DNA of 64,000 bases, taken from the NCBI RefSeq assembly GCF_030246885.1, contig NZ_CP126739.1, positions 1,364,001 through 1,428,000 of the forward strand, in the 5' to 3' direction. Origin of the DNA: Microbacterium sp. zg-B185 (lineage in GTDB: Bacteria; Actinomycetota; Actinomycetes; Actinomycetales; Microbacteriaceae). This document shows, one piece after another, positions 53,215 through 61,999 of the stretch (position 1 is its first letter; every line of letters begins with the position of its first letter). A program made the position numbers and the translations under genes. The notes under the pieces were generated by a model. It was not told where the DNA came from. It made no database searches and was given only the letters and a program-made list of their open reading frames with translations.

Positions 53215-54390
53215 TCATTCCGGCGTGCCGTGCTCCGCGGCCGACCGCCCCGACTCCGCCGGCTCCGCAGGGGTGCCCGCGCTCGCCGCGACGGCGCGAC
53301 GGCTCCGGCGGCGGCGCACCAGCGCCACGATCGCCCACGCGATCAGCCCCGCGACCACGAGGACCCCGATCCAGGGGATCAGGAACCCCAGAGCCAGGAC
53401 GATGCCGTTCAGCGTGGCGACCAGGCCGTTCCAGCCGGCTGCGATGCCGTCGCCGAAACCTGCCGGATCGGCCGAGACCGCCTCGGCGGGCTCGGTCAGC
53501 GTCACGGTCAGCGTCGAGAGCGCGACCTGGTCGTCGTAGTACTTCAGCTGCTGCTGGTAGGACTCCAGCGTCGCCTGTCGCTCGGCCAGCGCGGACTCGG
53601 CCGCGATCAGATCCGTGAGGTTGCCGGCCTGCGCCATCAGCTGGGTGAGGCGGTCCACGGATGCCTGCGCCGCGTCCACGCGAGCCTCCAGGTCGAGGGT
53701 TGCCTCGGTGACGTCCTGCCGGTTGACCGTGGACGCGGTGACCTCGCCCACCCCGGAGAGCTGATCGAGCAGCGACTGCAGCGCTTCCGCGGGAACCCGC
53801 ACGGTCACCCATCCGCCCTCGGACGGGTACGGGTACGGGTACGGCATGGTCGAGTCGTAGACGACGCCGGGCTCGACGGGGAGGACCTGTCCGGACCGGC
53901 CGATGCTCATCGACTCGACGTATCCGTCGCGCGATTCCGCGGCATCCGCGATCGCCGCGGCGGCCCGGCCGATGTCTTCCACCTCGACGGAGGCGGATGC
54001 CGTGGTGATGATGTCGCGACCGCCGGCGGCGTCGGCCTGCTTCGTGGCGTCCAGGTCGCTCAGGCTCGTGCTCTCCGACACCTCACCCGCCTCGACCCCG
54101 GCCGCCCCCCGGTCGGGCTGGACCTGCGGCGCCGGCGCATCGGCGGACTCGTACGTGGCGGCACCGCCCACGAGCGTGCCGACGCTCGGAGCGATCACCG
54201 CAGCCACGACGATGACCGCCGCGGCGGCCGCGGCGATGAGCCATCCCCGGCTGCGGCCCGCCCGGCGAGCGGACCGCTCGCGAGCGATGTCGGCGAACAG
54301 CGCATCCTCCATCTCGTCGATGCGGTCCTCGGCGAGGGCGGGCAGCTCGGGCGGCGGTGCGGACGCTACGGAACGCTGATCGGTGTTCAT
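53215..54390 (-). CDS. DUF4349 membrane protein, probable partner of the ECF sigma factor
   Basis: A 391-aa protein. Residues 1-48 are cytoplasmic and charged (DRIDEMEDALFADIARERSARR), followed by a membrane anchor (GWLIAAAAAAVIVVAAVIA). A large outer domain has a coiled coil (ATLDLEARVDAAQASVDRLTQLMAQAGNLTDLIAAES...), then a second helix near the C-terminus (GLVATLNGIVLALGFLIPWIGVLVVAGLIAW). The coiled coil with 'TxRVxxA' is the DUF4349 signature. It starts in the sigma stop codon, where an anti-sigma gene normally lies, so it may be the membrane-bound anti-sigma factor. Confidence 0.83.
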   Translation of the reverse strand: MNTDQRSVASAPPPELPALAEDRIDEMEDALFADIARERSARRAGRSRGWLIAAAAAAVIVVAAVIAPSVGTLVGGAATYESADAPAPQVQPDRGAAGVEAGEVSESTSLSDLDATKQADAAGGRDIITTASASVEVEDIGRAAAAIADAAESRDGYVESMSIGRSGQVLPVEPGVVYDSTMPYPYPYPSEGGWVTVRVPAEALQSLLDQLSGVGEVTASTVNRQDVTEATLDLEARVDAAQASVDRLTQLMAQAGNLTDLIAAESALAERQATLESYQQQLKYYDDQVALSTLTVTLTEPAEAVSADPAGFGDGIAAGWNGLVATLNGIVLALGFLIPWIGVLVVAGLIAWAIVALVRRRRSRRAVAASAGTPAEPAESGRSAAEHGTPE

Positions 54391-54944
54391 GTGCTCTCCT
54401 TGGCGACGGTCCGCAGGCGCGTGCGGATGCGGGAGAGACGGTTGCGGACCACGCCGTGTTCGACGCCGAGCTGCTCGGCGGCCGCCTGGTACGCGTAGCC
54501 CTCGGTGGCGCAGAGGCGGAAGATCTCGCGGTCGAGGAGGCCGAGCGAGTCGACCTCGCGCAGGATCCGCTCCGCGAACTCCCGGTCGACGATCTGCTGC
54601 TCGATGTTCACCGGCGACGCGATGGCGTCATCGGCGGCGCCCGCGGTGTTCTCCCGGTCGCGCGTGAGCGTGCGGATCCGGTTCGCCGCCTGGAAGCGGC
54701 ACACCGTCACCAGCCACGGCAGCAGGGAGTCGCCGGCCAGCTCCAGTCCCGGCAGCTTGCGCCACGCCACCAGGAACGTCTCCTGCGTGACGTCCTCGGC
54801 ATCCGTGGCGGTGCCGACCAGCCGATGGGCCAGCCAATAGACCGGCCTGACGTAGGCGCGGTACAGCGCGCGGAAGGCGTACTCGCTTCCGCCCGCAGCC
54901 TGCGCCACGAGGGCCGCGTCATCCGTGACTGCCGGCTGCGGCAT
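54387..54944 (-). CDS. ECF-type RNA polymerase sigma factor
   Basis: A 185-aa sigma-70-family factor with regions 2 and 4 only. Region 2 holds YVRPVYWLAHRLVGTATDAEDVTQETFLVAWRKLPGL and the -10-recognition helix after it. Region 4 is IFRLCATEGYAYQAAAEQLGVEHGVVRNRLSRIRTRL. It is first in a two-gene operon with the DUF4349 membrane protein. The region upstream (54945-55014) should contain its own promoter. It probably answers an envelope signal. Confidence 0.92.
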   Translation of the reverse strand: MPQPAVTDDAALVAQAAGGSEYAFRALYRAYVRPVYWLAHRLVGTATDAEDVTQETFLVAWRKLPGLELAGDSLLPWLVTVCRFQAANRIRTLTRDRENTAGAADDAIASPVNIEQQIVDREFAERILREVDSLGLLDREIFRLCATEGYAYQAAAEQLGVEHGVVRNRLSRIRTRLRTVAKEST

Positions 54945-55069
54945 CCCTCATCCCTTCTCCGGCGGCCCCGCGTCGGCGGAGCCTCATTGTCTCTCACCTG
55001 GACAGTGTCGCGGGGGCACGGATCGTCTCAGATGCCTCGGAGGAATCCGCCACGCTGTATCGTTGCCGG

Positions 55070-55190
55070 AGCGAGAGGGAGTATCCCGTCATCGCGTGTC
55101 CGTCATCACGGGAGCCGTCGAGGTCATCCCCGGGCACGCACCGCAGCCATTCCGTACCGGATGCCGCGGGGGAGAGACTTTCGGGATTCG
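55070..55190 (+). promoter_or_regulatory. Candidate yybP-ykoY (manganese) riboswitch upstream of terC
   Basis: The 5' half has GCGAGAGGGAGTATCCCGTC, resembling the conserved GGGGAGUA loop. It is followed by a CACGGGAGCCGTCGAGG segment and later by CGGGGGAGAGACTTTC, which fits the second conserved loop. TerC/MntP-type genes are the usual downstream partners. Boundaries are approximate, and the call rests on motif recall and gene context, not on a folded model. Confidence 0.6.
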
Positions 55191-55225
55191 ACCGACCCCG
55201 CCCCCTGCTCTGGAAAGGCCCTGCA

Positions 55226-56302
55226 TTGGACCTCGTTCTCCCCGTCTGGTTCGAAGTCGGCTCGCTGATCGTGCTGACGCTGATCCTCGCTGCCGACCTG
55301 CTGCTGATCCTCAAGCGACCGCACATCCCCTCCACCAGGGAGTCCACCCTGTGGGTCGTGTTCTACGTCGTGCTCGCCCTCATCTTCGCCTGCCTGATGT
55401 GGTTGTTCGCGGGGGGCGAGTTCGCCGGGCAGTTCGTCGCGGGATGGCTCACCGAGTACAGCCTCTCCATCGACAACCTGTTCGTGTTCGTGCTGATCAT
55501 GGGCCAGTTCGCCGTTCCGCGGCGGTACCAGCAGGAAGTCCTGATGGTCGGCATCATCATCGCCCTGGTCCTGCGGGGGGCCTTCATCCTGGTCGGGGCG
55601 GCGGTGATCGAGAACTTCAGCCCGATCTTCTACATCTTCGGCGCCTTCCTGGTGTGGACGGCGTGGCGGCAGGCGTTTCCCGGGGGGGATCACGACTCGG
55701 ACGTCAAGCAGGAGAACTTCATCGTCCGCCTGCTGCGCCGCACGATCGACATCAGCGACCACTACGACGGCGCGAAGCTGCGCACCGTCGTAGACGGCAA
55801 GAAGATGTTCACGCCGATGCTGATCGTCTTCGTCGCGATCGGCGTGACCGATCTCCTCTTCGCCATCGACTCGATCCCGGCGATCTTCGGCATCACGACC
55901 AGCCCGTTCATCGTCTTCACCGCGAACATCTTCGCCCTGATGGGCCTGCGACAGCTCTACTTCCTGCTCGGCGACCTGCTGGACCGGCTGCGCTACCTGC
56001 ACTACGGCATCGCGTTCATCCTCGCCTTCATCGGCCTGAAGCTGGTCTTCCACGCCATGCACGTGAACGAGCTGCCGTTCATCAACGGCGGTGAGCACAT
56101 CGAGTGGGCGCCGGAGATCTCCACCTGGATGTCGCTCGGCGTGATCGTGCTCTCGATGGCGGTGGCGACCATCGCGAGCCTGATCGCCTCCTCGCGGGAC
56201 AAGAGGGCTACGGGGCGGGACGCTGCGGCCGCGGTGGTCGCCGAGGAGAAGGGCACGCCCCCGACGGTCGATCAGCCCGCCCCGGGCGAGGGCCAGCTCT
56301 AG
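55226..56302 (+). CDS. TerC-family integral membrane protein
   Basis: A 358-aa protein with about nine membrane helices. The two repeated motifs SIDNLFVFVLIMGQFAVP and GVTDLLFAIDSIPAIFGIT carry the intramembrane Asp pairs typical of TerC/Alx, a family now linked to Mn2+ export (family knowledge). GGAAAGG lies 8 nt before a TTG codon, used here as start (55226). The C-terminal 50 residues are hydrophilic. A probable Mn2+ riboswitch lies upstream. Confidence 0.92.
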   Translation: MDLVLPVWFEVGSLIVLTLILAADLLLILKRPHIPSTRESTLWVVFYVVLALIFACLMWLFAGGEFAGQFVAGWLTEYSLSIDNLFVFVLIMGQFAVPRRYQQEVLMVGIIIALVLRGAFILVGAAVIENFSPIFYIFGAFLVWTAWRQAFPGGDHDSDVKQENFIVRLLRRTIDISDHYDGAKLRTVVDGKKMFTPMLIVFVAIGVTDLLFAIDSIPAIFGITTSPFIVFTANIFALMGLRQLYFLLGDLLDRLRYLHYGIAFILAFIGLKLVFHAMHVNELPFINGGEHIEWAPEISTWMSLGVIVLSMAVATIASLIASSRDKRATGRDAAAAVVAEEKGTPPTVDQPAPGEGQL

Positions 56303-56373
56303 CCCAAGCTGGGAGTCGTTCAGCTTCGGCGCGTAGCTTCGGGGCAGAGCGGGCGAGTCTGTGTCCGCCGAGC

Positions 56374-56393
56374 AACGACCTAAGGAGGTCGTT
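56374..56393 (+). promoter_or_regulatory. Perfect hairpin enclosing the desaturase ribosome binding site
   Basis: AACGACCT (56374-56381) and AGGTCGTT (56386-56393) are exact complements around an AAGG loop. The Shine-Dalgarno AGGAGG (56383-56388) is split between loop and stem, and the ATG at 56394 abuts the last base pair. As RNA this would mask the ribosome binding site, suggesting a thermosensor or other translational switch. It could also be a DNA operator. Confidence 0.65.
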
Positions 56394-57473
56394 ATGTCCC
56401 CAGGCATAATCTCCACCAAGCCCCGGACCCCGGCTTCCACAGGCAGTGACTTCACCGAGCTCGCCGCGACCGTGCGCGCGTCGGGTCTGATGAGACGCCG
56501 CTACGGCTACTACTGGACGAAGCTGCTCGCCGTCCCGCTCGTGACGGCCGCCGCCGTGCTCGCCTTCATCCTGATCGGCGACACGTGGTGGCAGCTGTTC
56601 ACCGCCGCTGGGTTCGCGGTGCTGTTCACGCAGGTCGCCATGCTCGGCCACGACGCCGCGCATCGACAGATCTTCGTCTCGGGGAAGTGGAACGACTGGA
56701 CCAGCCTCATCCTCGGCGACTTCTTCGTCGGAATGAGCTATGGCTGGTGGAGACACAAGCACAACCGCCACCACGCCAACCCCAACAAGATCGACGTCGA
56801 CCCGGATATCGACCTGCCCGTGATCGCGTTCACTTCGGAGCAGGCGCGCGCCCCTCGACCACCGGTCGCGCAGTGGCTGGTGGCGCACCAGGGGCTGTTC
56901 TTCTTCCCGATCCTCCTGCTGGAGGGTCTGTCCCTGCACGCCTCCGGAGTGCGCCGCATCCTCTCCAAGGAGAAGCTGGAGCGGCGTTGGGTGGAGATCT
57001 CGTTCATCACCCTGCGCCTGGTGGGGTTCGTGACCCTTGTCTTCCTGGTGCTCTCGCCCGGCATCGCGTTCGCCTTCCTCGGGGTCCAGCTCGGTCTGTT
57101 CGGGGTGTACATGGGGATGGTGTTCGCGCCCAACCACAAGGGCATGCCGCTCGTGCCGAAGGACGCGAAACTGGACTTCCTCACCCGGCAGGTGCTGATG
57201 AGCCGGAACGTCCGCGGCACCTGGGCGCTGGATGTGGCCATGGGGGGCCTGAACTACCAGATCGAACACCATCTGTTCCCCTCGATGCCGCGTCCGCACC
57301 TGCGCCGCGTCGCCCCGATCGTCCGCGAGTACTGCGCCCGTCAGGGGGTGCCCTACACCGTCACCGGGCTGCTGGAGTCCTACGGGATCGTGATCCGGTA
57401 CATCAACCGGGTCGGACTGGGAGAGCGGGACCCGTTCGCGTGCCCGCTGATCGAGCAGCGCCGGGCGATCTGA
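56394..57473 (+). CDS. Fatty acid desaturase
   Basis: A 359-aa membrane di-iron desaturase of the acyl-lipid type. The three histidine boxes are HDAAH (from residue 86), HKHNRHH (121-127) and QIEHH (289-293). Four hydrophobic segments are seen (around residues 38-75 and 195-240). It should place double bonds in membrane lipids, changing fluidity. The ATG at 56394 follows TAAGGAGG, whose position in a perfect hairpin suggests translational control, perhaps by temperature. Confidence 0.93.
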   Translation: MSPGIISTKPRTPASTGSDFTELAATVRASGLMRRRYGYYWTKLLAVPLVTAAAVLAFILIGDTWWQLFTAAGFAVLFTQVAMLGHDAAHRQIFVSGKWNDWTSLILGDFFVGMSYGWWRHKHNRHHANPNKIDVDPDIDLPVIAFTSEQARAPRPPVAQWLVAHQGLFFFPILLLEGLSLHASGVRRILSKEKLERRWVEISFITLRLVGFVTLVFLVLSPGIAFAFLGVQLGLFGVYMGMVFAPNHKGMPLVPKDAKLDFLTRQVLMSRNVRGTWALDVAMGGLNYQIEHHLFPSMPRPHLRRVAPIVREYCARQGVPYTVTGLLESYGIVIRYINRVGLGERDPFACPLIEQRRAI

Positions 57474-57518
57474 CCGCGCGTCTGCACGCCACGGCGTCGG
57501 GTGCTTCGGGGCCGGTGG

Positions 57519-57524
57519 TATTCT
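57519..57524 (+). promoter_or_regulatory. -10 box of the leuCD leader transcript
   Basis: TATTCT followed by GG ends 6 nt before the ATG of the leucine leader peptide, implying a leaderless message. Confidence 0.55.
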
Positions 57525-57530
57525 GGCTCG

Positions 57531-57575
57531 ATGCGGCTGGCACTTCTTCTCCTTAGCAGCCGCGGCGAGTCCTAG
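57531..57575 (+). CDS. leuL: Leucine leader peptide (attenuation)
   Basis: A 14-codon [17 protein letters not shown], ends in TAG. It has five Leu codons (CTG, then CTT, CTT, CTC, CTT in a row), including the poorly used CTT, just as a leucine-sensing leader would. Its -10 box is 6 nt upstream, so translation starts at the mRNA end. It lies 68 nt before leuC. Ribosome stalling here should change the folding of the following hairpin. Leader peptides of this kind are known upstream of leu genes in other actinobacteria. Confidence 0.75.
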   Translation: MRLALLLLSSRGES

Positions 57576-57598
57576 TTCTCGGGCCTTCCTCGCCGCGG
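57560..57598 (+). promoter_or_regulatory. Attenuator hairpin of leuCD
   Basis: CCGCGGCGAG (57560-57569) and CTCGCCGCGG (57589-57598) form a perfect 10-bp stem with a 19-nt loop. The 5' arm lies in the last codons of the leader peptide. A competing small stem, CGAG with CTCG at about 57566-57580, is possible. There is no U-run, so control may be through translation or Rho. Confidence 0.65.
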
Positions 57599-57643
57599 AG
57601 TTCGTCACGGCCTCGACCCGCCTTCTTTGGAGAACGACAGACC

Positions 57644-59164
57644 ATGAGCTTTGCTTCGACCGACGAGTCCGCCATACCCGATTCGCCGCGTACCCTCGCC
57701 GAGAAGGTGTGGGACGACCACCTGGTGGTCAAGGGCGAGAACGGCGAACCCGATCTGATCTACATCGACCTGCACCTGGTGCACGAGGTCACCAGTCCGC
57801 AGGCCTTCGATGGCCTGCGTGCGGAAGGGCGGCCGCTGCGACGGCTGGACCTGACCATCGCGACCGAGGACCACAACACCCCCACGCTGGACATCGACAA
57901 GCCGATCGCCGACCTGACCAGCCGCACCCAGATCGAGACGCTGCGCCGCAACGCCGAGGAATTCGGCGTGCGCCTGCACTCGCTGGGCGACAAGGAACAG
58001 GGCATCGTGCACGTCGTCGGCCCGCAGCTCGGACTGACGATGCCCGGCATCACGGTCGTCTGCGGCGACTCGCACACTTCCACGCACGGCGCGTTCGGTG
58101 CGATGGCGCTGGGCATCGGCACGAGCGAAGTCGAACACGTCATGGCGACCCAGACCCTGCCGCTGAAGCCCTTCAAGACCATGGCCATCACCGTCGAGGG
58201 CACGCTCAAGACGGGGGTCACCGCGAAGGACATCATCTTGGCCGTGATCGCCAAGATCGGCACCGGCGGGGGCCAGGGCTACGTGCTGGAATACCGCGGC
58301 AGCGCGATCCGCGCCCTCTCCATGGAGGGGCGGATGACGATCTGCAACATGTCCATCGAGGCGGGCGCCCGCGCCGGCATGATCGCGCCTGACGAGACCA
58401 CGTTCGCGTATCTCGAAGGTCGTCCGCACGCGCCGAAGGGCAAGGACTGGGAGGATGCCGTGGCCTACTGGCGCACCCTGCCCACCGACGAGGGCGCGGT
58501 CTTCGACGCCGAGGTGTACCTGGACGCCGACGAGCTGGAGCCGTTCGTGACGTGGGGGACCAACCCCGGTCAGGGCGTCTCGCTGAGCGATGTGGTCCCC
58601 GACCCCGCCGACTACGACGACCCCAACGACCGGGCCTCCGCAGAGCGCGCGCTCGAGTACATGGCGCTCACCCCCGGCACCCGGCTGAAGGACGTCCCGG
58701 TCGACGCGGTCTTCATGGGCTCCTGCACCAACAGCCGCATCGAAGACCTGCGCGCGTTCGCCTCGATCATCCGCGGCCGTACGAAGGCGGAGGGCGTGCG
58801 GGTGATGGTCGTCCCGGGTTCTGCGCGCGTGCGACTGGAGGCCGAAGCCGAGGGCCTGGACAAGGTCTTCACCGAGTTCGGGGCCGAGTGGCGGTTCGCG
58901 GGATGCTCCATGTGTCTGGGCATGAACCCCGATCAGCTGGCCCCGGGCGAGCGCTGCGCGTCCACAAGCAACCGCAACTTCGAGGGCCGCCAGGGCAAGG
59001 GTGGGCGCACCCACCTCGTGTCCCCGCTGGTCGCCGCCGCTACCGCCGTGCGCGGAACGCTCTCCAGCCCCAGCGATCTGGAGGAGACCCCGATCTACGA
59101 CAGCGTCGAACCGGCGCTGACCGCCGCCGGCGGAGTTCTCGACCGGACGGGTGGAGAGGCCTGA
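57644..59164 (+). CDS. leuC: 3-isopropylmalate dehydratase large subunit
   Basis: Aconitase-family [4Fe-4S] enzyme (506 aa) that isomerises 2- to 3-isopropylmalate with LeuD. Cluster cysteines are in FMGSCTNSR and [22 protein letters not shown] and ATEDHNTPT are also conserved. An N-terminal extension of about 18 residues precedes [16 protein letters not shown] lies upstream of the ATG. It is preceded by a leucine leader peptide and followed one base later by leuD. Confidence 0.96.
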   Translation: MSFASTDESAIPDSPRTLAEKVWDDHLVVKGENGEPDLIYIDLHLVHEVTSPQAFDGLRAEGRPLRRLDLTIATEDHNTPTLDIDKPIADLTSRTQIETLRRNAEEFGVRLHSLGDKEQGIVHVVGPQLGLTMPGITVVCGDSHTSTHGAFGAMALGIGTSEVEHVMATQTLPLKPFKTMAITVEGTLKTGVTAKDIILAVIAKIGTGGGQGYVLEYRGSAIRALSMEGRMTICNMSIEAGARAGMIAPDETTFAYLEGRPHAPKGKDWEDAVAYWRTLPTDEGAVFDAEVYLDADELEPFVTWGTNPGQGVSLSDVVPDPADYDDPNDRASAERALEYMALTPGTRLKDVPVDAVFMGSCTNSRIEDLRAFASIIRGRTKAEGVRVMVVPGSARVRLEAEAEGLDKVFTEFGAEWRFAGCSMCLGMNPDQLAPGERCASTSNRNFEGRQGKGGRTHLVSPLVAAATAVRGTLSSPSDLEETPIYDSVEPALTAAGGVLDRTGGEA

Positions 59165-59165
59165 C

Positions 59166-59762
59166 ATGGAGAAGTTCATCACCCACACCGGCATCGCCGC
59201 GCCGCTGAAGCGCGCGAACGTCGACACGGACCAGATCATCCCCGCGGTGTACCTGAAGCGCGTGACCAAGACCGGCTTCGAGGATGCGCTGTTCGCGGCC
59301 TGGCGACAGGACCCCGACTTCGTGCTCAACCAGCCGGTTTTCCAGGGCGCCAGCGTGCTGGTGGCCGGTCCCGACTTCGGCACCGGATCCAGCCGCGAGC
59401 ACGCGGTCTGGGCGCTGCGCGACTTCGGCTTCCACGTCGTGCTGAGCCCCAAGTTCGCCGACATCTTCCGCGGCAACGCGGGCAAGCAGGGCCTGCTGAC
59501 CGGGGTCATCACCGAGCCTGACCTCGAGCGGATCTGGGCGGCGATCGACGCCGAGCCCGGCATCCGGATGACCGTCGACCTGCAGGCGCGCGAGGCGTCG
59601 ATCGGTGATCTCCGGGTTCCTTTCGACATCGATGATTACACTAGGTGGCGGCTTCTCGAAGGGCTCGACGACATCGGGCTCACGCTGCGCAATGAAGACA
59701 AGATCGCGCAGTTCGAGGCTCGCCGAGAGGCGTGGCGCCCCAGGACACTGCCTGTTCCTTGA
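59166..59762 (+). CDS. leuD: 3-isopropylmalate dehydratase small subunit
   Basis: Swivel-domain partner of LeuC (198 aa). [19 protein letters not shown] near the N-terminus and [17 protein letters not shown] are the signatures. The ATG at 59166 follows GGAGAGG, one base after the leuC stop. Near its 3' end the sequence becomes A/T-richer (GATTACACTAGG at about 59634), which may hide a promoter for murA. Confidence 0.95.
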   Translation: MEKFITHTGIAAPLKRANVDTDQIIPAVYLKRVTKTGFEDALFAAWRQDPDFVLNQPVFQGASVLVAGPDFGTGSSREHAVWALRDFGFHVVLSPKFADIFRGNAGKQGLLTGVITEPDLERIWAAIDAEPGIRMTVDLQAREASIGDLRVPFDIDDYTRWRLLEGLDDIGLTLRNEDKIAQFEARREAWRPRTLPVP

Positions 59763-59854
59763 GTTCAGACGGTCCCGAAGGCTTGGACGGCCCGCCCCAC
59801 AAGGGTGGATCGTCGGCAGCTGTTCCCTCGAAGACACAAGTGAGGTTCCACCGG

Positions 59855-61225
59855 ATGAAGACGCTCCTAGGCGACGCAGCAGAATCGAAGGCGGGGGAGC
59901 AGGAGTTGCCCGGTGAGACGCTCGCCATCCGCGGCGGCCGCCCACTCAGCGGACGTGTGGAGGTGAAGGGCGCGAAGAACCTGGCGACCAAGGCGATGGT
60001 GGCAGCCCTACTCGGTGAGACCACGAGCGTGCTGCGTGACGTCCCCGACATCAGCGACGTTCAGGTCGTCCGATCCCTTCTCGAAGTGCACGGCGTGACC
60101 GTCGTGGACGGTGACGAGGAGGGCTCGCTGGTCTTCGACCCGAGCGGCGCCGTGTCTGCACACTTCGAGGAGATCGACGCTCACGCCGGAGCATCCCGGA
60201 TCCCGATCCTGTTCTGCGGGCCGCTGCTGCACCTGCTCGGCGAAGCGCTGATCCCGGACCTGGGCGGCTGCCGCATCGGGGATCGGCCCATCAACTTCCA
60301 CATGGACGCGCTGCGCGCGTTCGGCGCCATCGTCGACAAGACGTACGAGGGCATCCGCATCACGGCACCGAACGGGCTGACCGGAGCGAAGATCTCGCTG
60401 CCGTATCCGAGCGTCGGTGCCACCGAGCAGGTCCTGTTGACCGCGGTGAAGGCCAAAGGCGTGACCGAACTGCGCGGTGCGGCGATCGAGCCCGAGATCA
60501 TGGACCTCATCGCCGTGCTGCAGAAGATGGGCGCGATCATCTCGTATGAGCCCAACCGCGTCATCCTGATCGAAGGGGTCGATACGCTGCGCGGGTACGA
60601 CCACCGCTGCATCTTCGACCGGAACGAAGCCGCCTCGTGGGCCTGCGCGGCGCTGGCCACCGACGGCGACATCTTCGTCGGCGGAGCCAAGCAGCAGGAG
60701 ATGCTCACGTTCCTGAACGTCTACCGCAAGGCCGGTGGCGAGTTCGACGTCCACGAGGACGGGATCCGCTTCCGCCGCGGCGGACCGCTCAAGCCCGTCA
60801 TGGTCGAGACGGACGTGCACCCCGGGTTCATGACGGACTGGCAGCAGCCGCTGATCGTCGCCCTCACCCAGGCCGAGGGACGCTCTGTGGTCCACGAGAC
60901 CGTGTACGAGAACCGCCTCGGCTTCACCGAGGCGCTGGTGCAGATGGGCGCCGACATCGTGGTGCATCCGGAGGGGATCGACAGCCCCGACCGGCGCGTG
61001 CCCCGTCGAGCACTCGAGCAGGCCGCCGTCATCACCGGTCCCACGCCGCTGCACGGCGCAGACGTGATCGTGCCGGATCTGCGCGGCGGATACAGCTATC
61101 TGATCGCGGCGCTGGCCGCGGAGGGCGAGTCGGTGGTGCGCAACGTCGGGATCATCCGCCGCGGGTACGAGAAGCTGTTCCTCAAGCTCGACGCCCTCGG
61201 CGCTGACTTCGACGTCATCGGATAG
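59855..61225 (+). CDS. murA: UDP-N-acetylglucosamine 1-carboxyvinyltransferase
   Basis: First committed enzyme of peptidoglycan synthesis (456 aa), joining enolpyruvate to UDP-GlcNAc. The core starts LAIRGGRPLSGRVEVKGAKNLATKAM, with the catalytic Lys. The loop GGCRIGDRP keeps the active-site Cys (residue 139), so it is the fosfomycin-sensitive type by sequence, unlike mycobacterial MurA with Asp. RGGYSYLIAALAAEG near the end is typical. The N-terminus has about 25 extra residues. It is located after leuD as in other Microbacteriaceae. Confidence 0.95.
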   Translation: MKTLLGDAAESKAGEQELPGETLAIRGGRPLSGRVEVKGAKNLATKAMVAALLGETTSVLRDVPDISDVQVVRSLLEVHGVTVVDGDEEGSLVFDPSGAVSAHFEEIDAHAGASRIPILFCGPLLHLLGEALIPDLGGCRIGDRPINFHMDALRAFGAIVDKTYEGIRITAPNGLTGAKISLPYPSVGATEQVLLTAVKAKGVTELRGAAIEPEIMDLIAVLQKMGAIISYEPNRVILIEGVDTLRGYDHRCIFDRNEAASWACAALATDGDIFVGGAKQQEMLTFLNVYRKAGGEFDVHEDGIRFRRGGPLKPVMVETDVHPGFMTDWQQPLIVALTQAEGRSVVHETVYENRLGFTEALVQMGADIVVHPEGIDSPDRRVPRRALEQAAVITGPTPLHGADVIVPDLRGGYSYLIAALAAEGESVVRNVGIIRRGYEKLFLKLDALGADFDVIG

Positions 61226-61228
61226 CGC

Positions 61229-61999
61229 GTGACACCCTCCTCGCCCAGGTCGCGCACGTCCACGGAGGCGTCGCGACCCAGCGTGTTCTGGCCGCTGTCG
61301 GCCATCGTGGTTCCGCTGGTCAGCCTTCTGGCGCGGATCGAGATCATCGACGGCCACAAACTGCCGCGCCAGGGCCCTTACGTGCTCGCCCCGAGTCATT
61401 CGACGGAGTTCGACCCGCTGATCGTCGCGGTCGCGGTCTGGCGGCTGGGTCGCGGTCCCCGCTTCATGGTCAAGGAGAGCCTGTTCAAGGTTCCCGTCCT
61501 CGGGTGGGCTTTGCGTGCCACGGGCATGGTCCCGGTGGCACGCTCCTCGTCGGCGGCGGCCGCACGTGCGACCATCGCGGCCTCCGAGCAGCTGGTGGGC
61601 AACGGCGCAGGCGTCATCGTCTACCCCGAAGGCACCCTCACGCGCGACCCGGACCTGTGGCCCATGCGCGGCAAGACCGGCGCGGCCCGCCTGGCCCTGG
61701 CCGACGGCATCCCGCTGATCCCGATGGCCCACTGGGGAGCGCAGGAGATCCTGCCGCGCTACGGGAAGCTCAGCCTCTGGCCACTGCGCCGCCGGGTCCG
61801 CGTGATCATCGGCGACCCCGTCGACCTGTCCGACTTGGCCGCGGCGCCGGCCCAGCCTGCTGTGCTGACCGCCGCGACCGACCGGCTGATGAACGCCATC
61901 GCCGCGCTGCAGTCACAGCTGCGCGGCGAGCCCGCGCCGGCCAAGCGCTGGAATCCTGCCGAGCACGGGCAGAGGGAGACGGGTCGCCTTGAGTCGTAG
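61229..61999 (+). CDS. plsC: 1-acyl-sn-glycerol-3-phosphate acyltransferase
   Basis: Lysophosphatidic acid acyltransferase (256 aa) that makes phosphatidic acid. The catalytic HxxxxD is APSHSTEFDPLI, and the substrate motif is VIVYPEGTLTRDPDLWPM. One hydrophobic segment lies near the N-terminus (VFWPLSAIVVPLVSLL), so it is membrane-attached. The GTG start is 3 nt after murA. It overlaps gpsA by 11 nt, and the two are consecutive in phospholipid synthesis. Confidence 0.92.
   Translation: MTPSSPRSRTSTEASRPSVFWPLSAIVVPLVSLLARIEIIDGHKLPRQGPYVLAPSHSTEFDPLIVAVAVWRLGRGPRFMVKESLFKVPVLGWALRATGMVPVARSSSAAAARATIAASEQLVGNGAGVIVYPEGTLTRDPDLWPMRGKTGAARLALADGIPLIPMAHWGAQEILPRYGKLSLWPLRRRVRVIIGDPVDLSDLAAAPAQPAVLTAATDRLMNAIAALQSQLRGEPAPAKRWNPAEHGQRETGRLES

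Noticed and set aside
59855..61225. Fosfomycin-resistant MurA (Cys to Asp)
   Set aside because: The loop clearly reads GGCRIGDRP, with the Cys retained.
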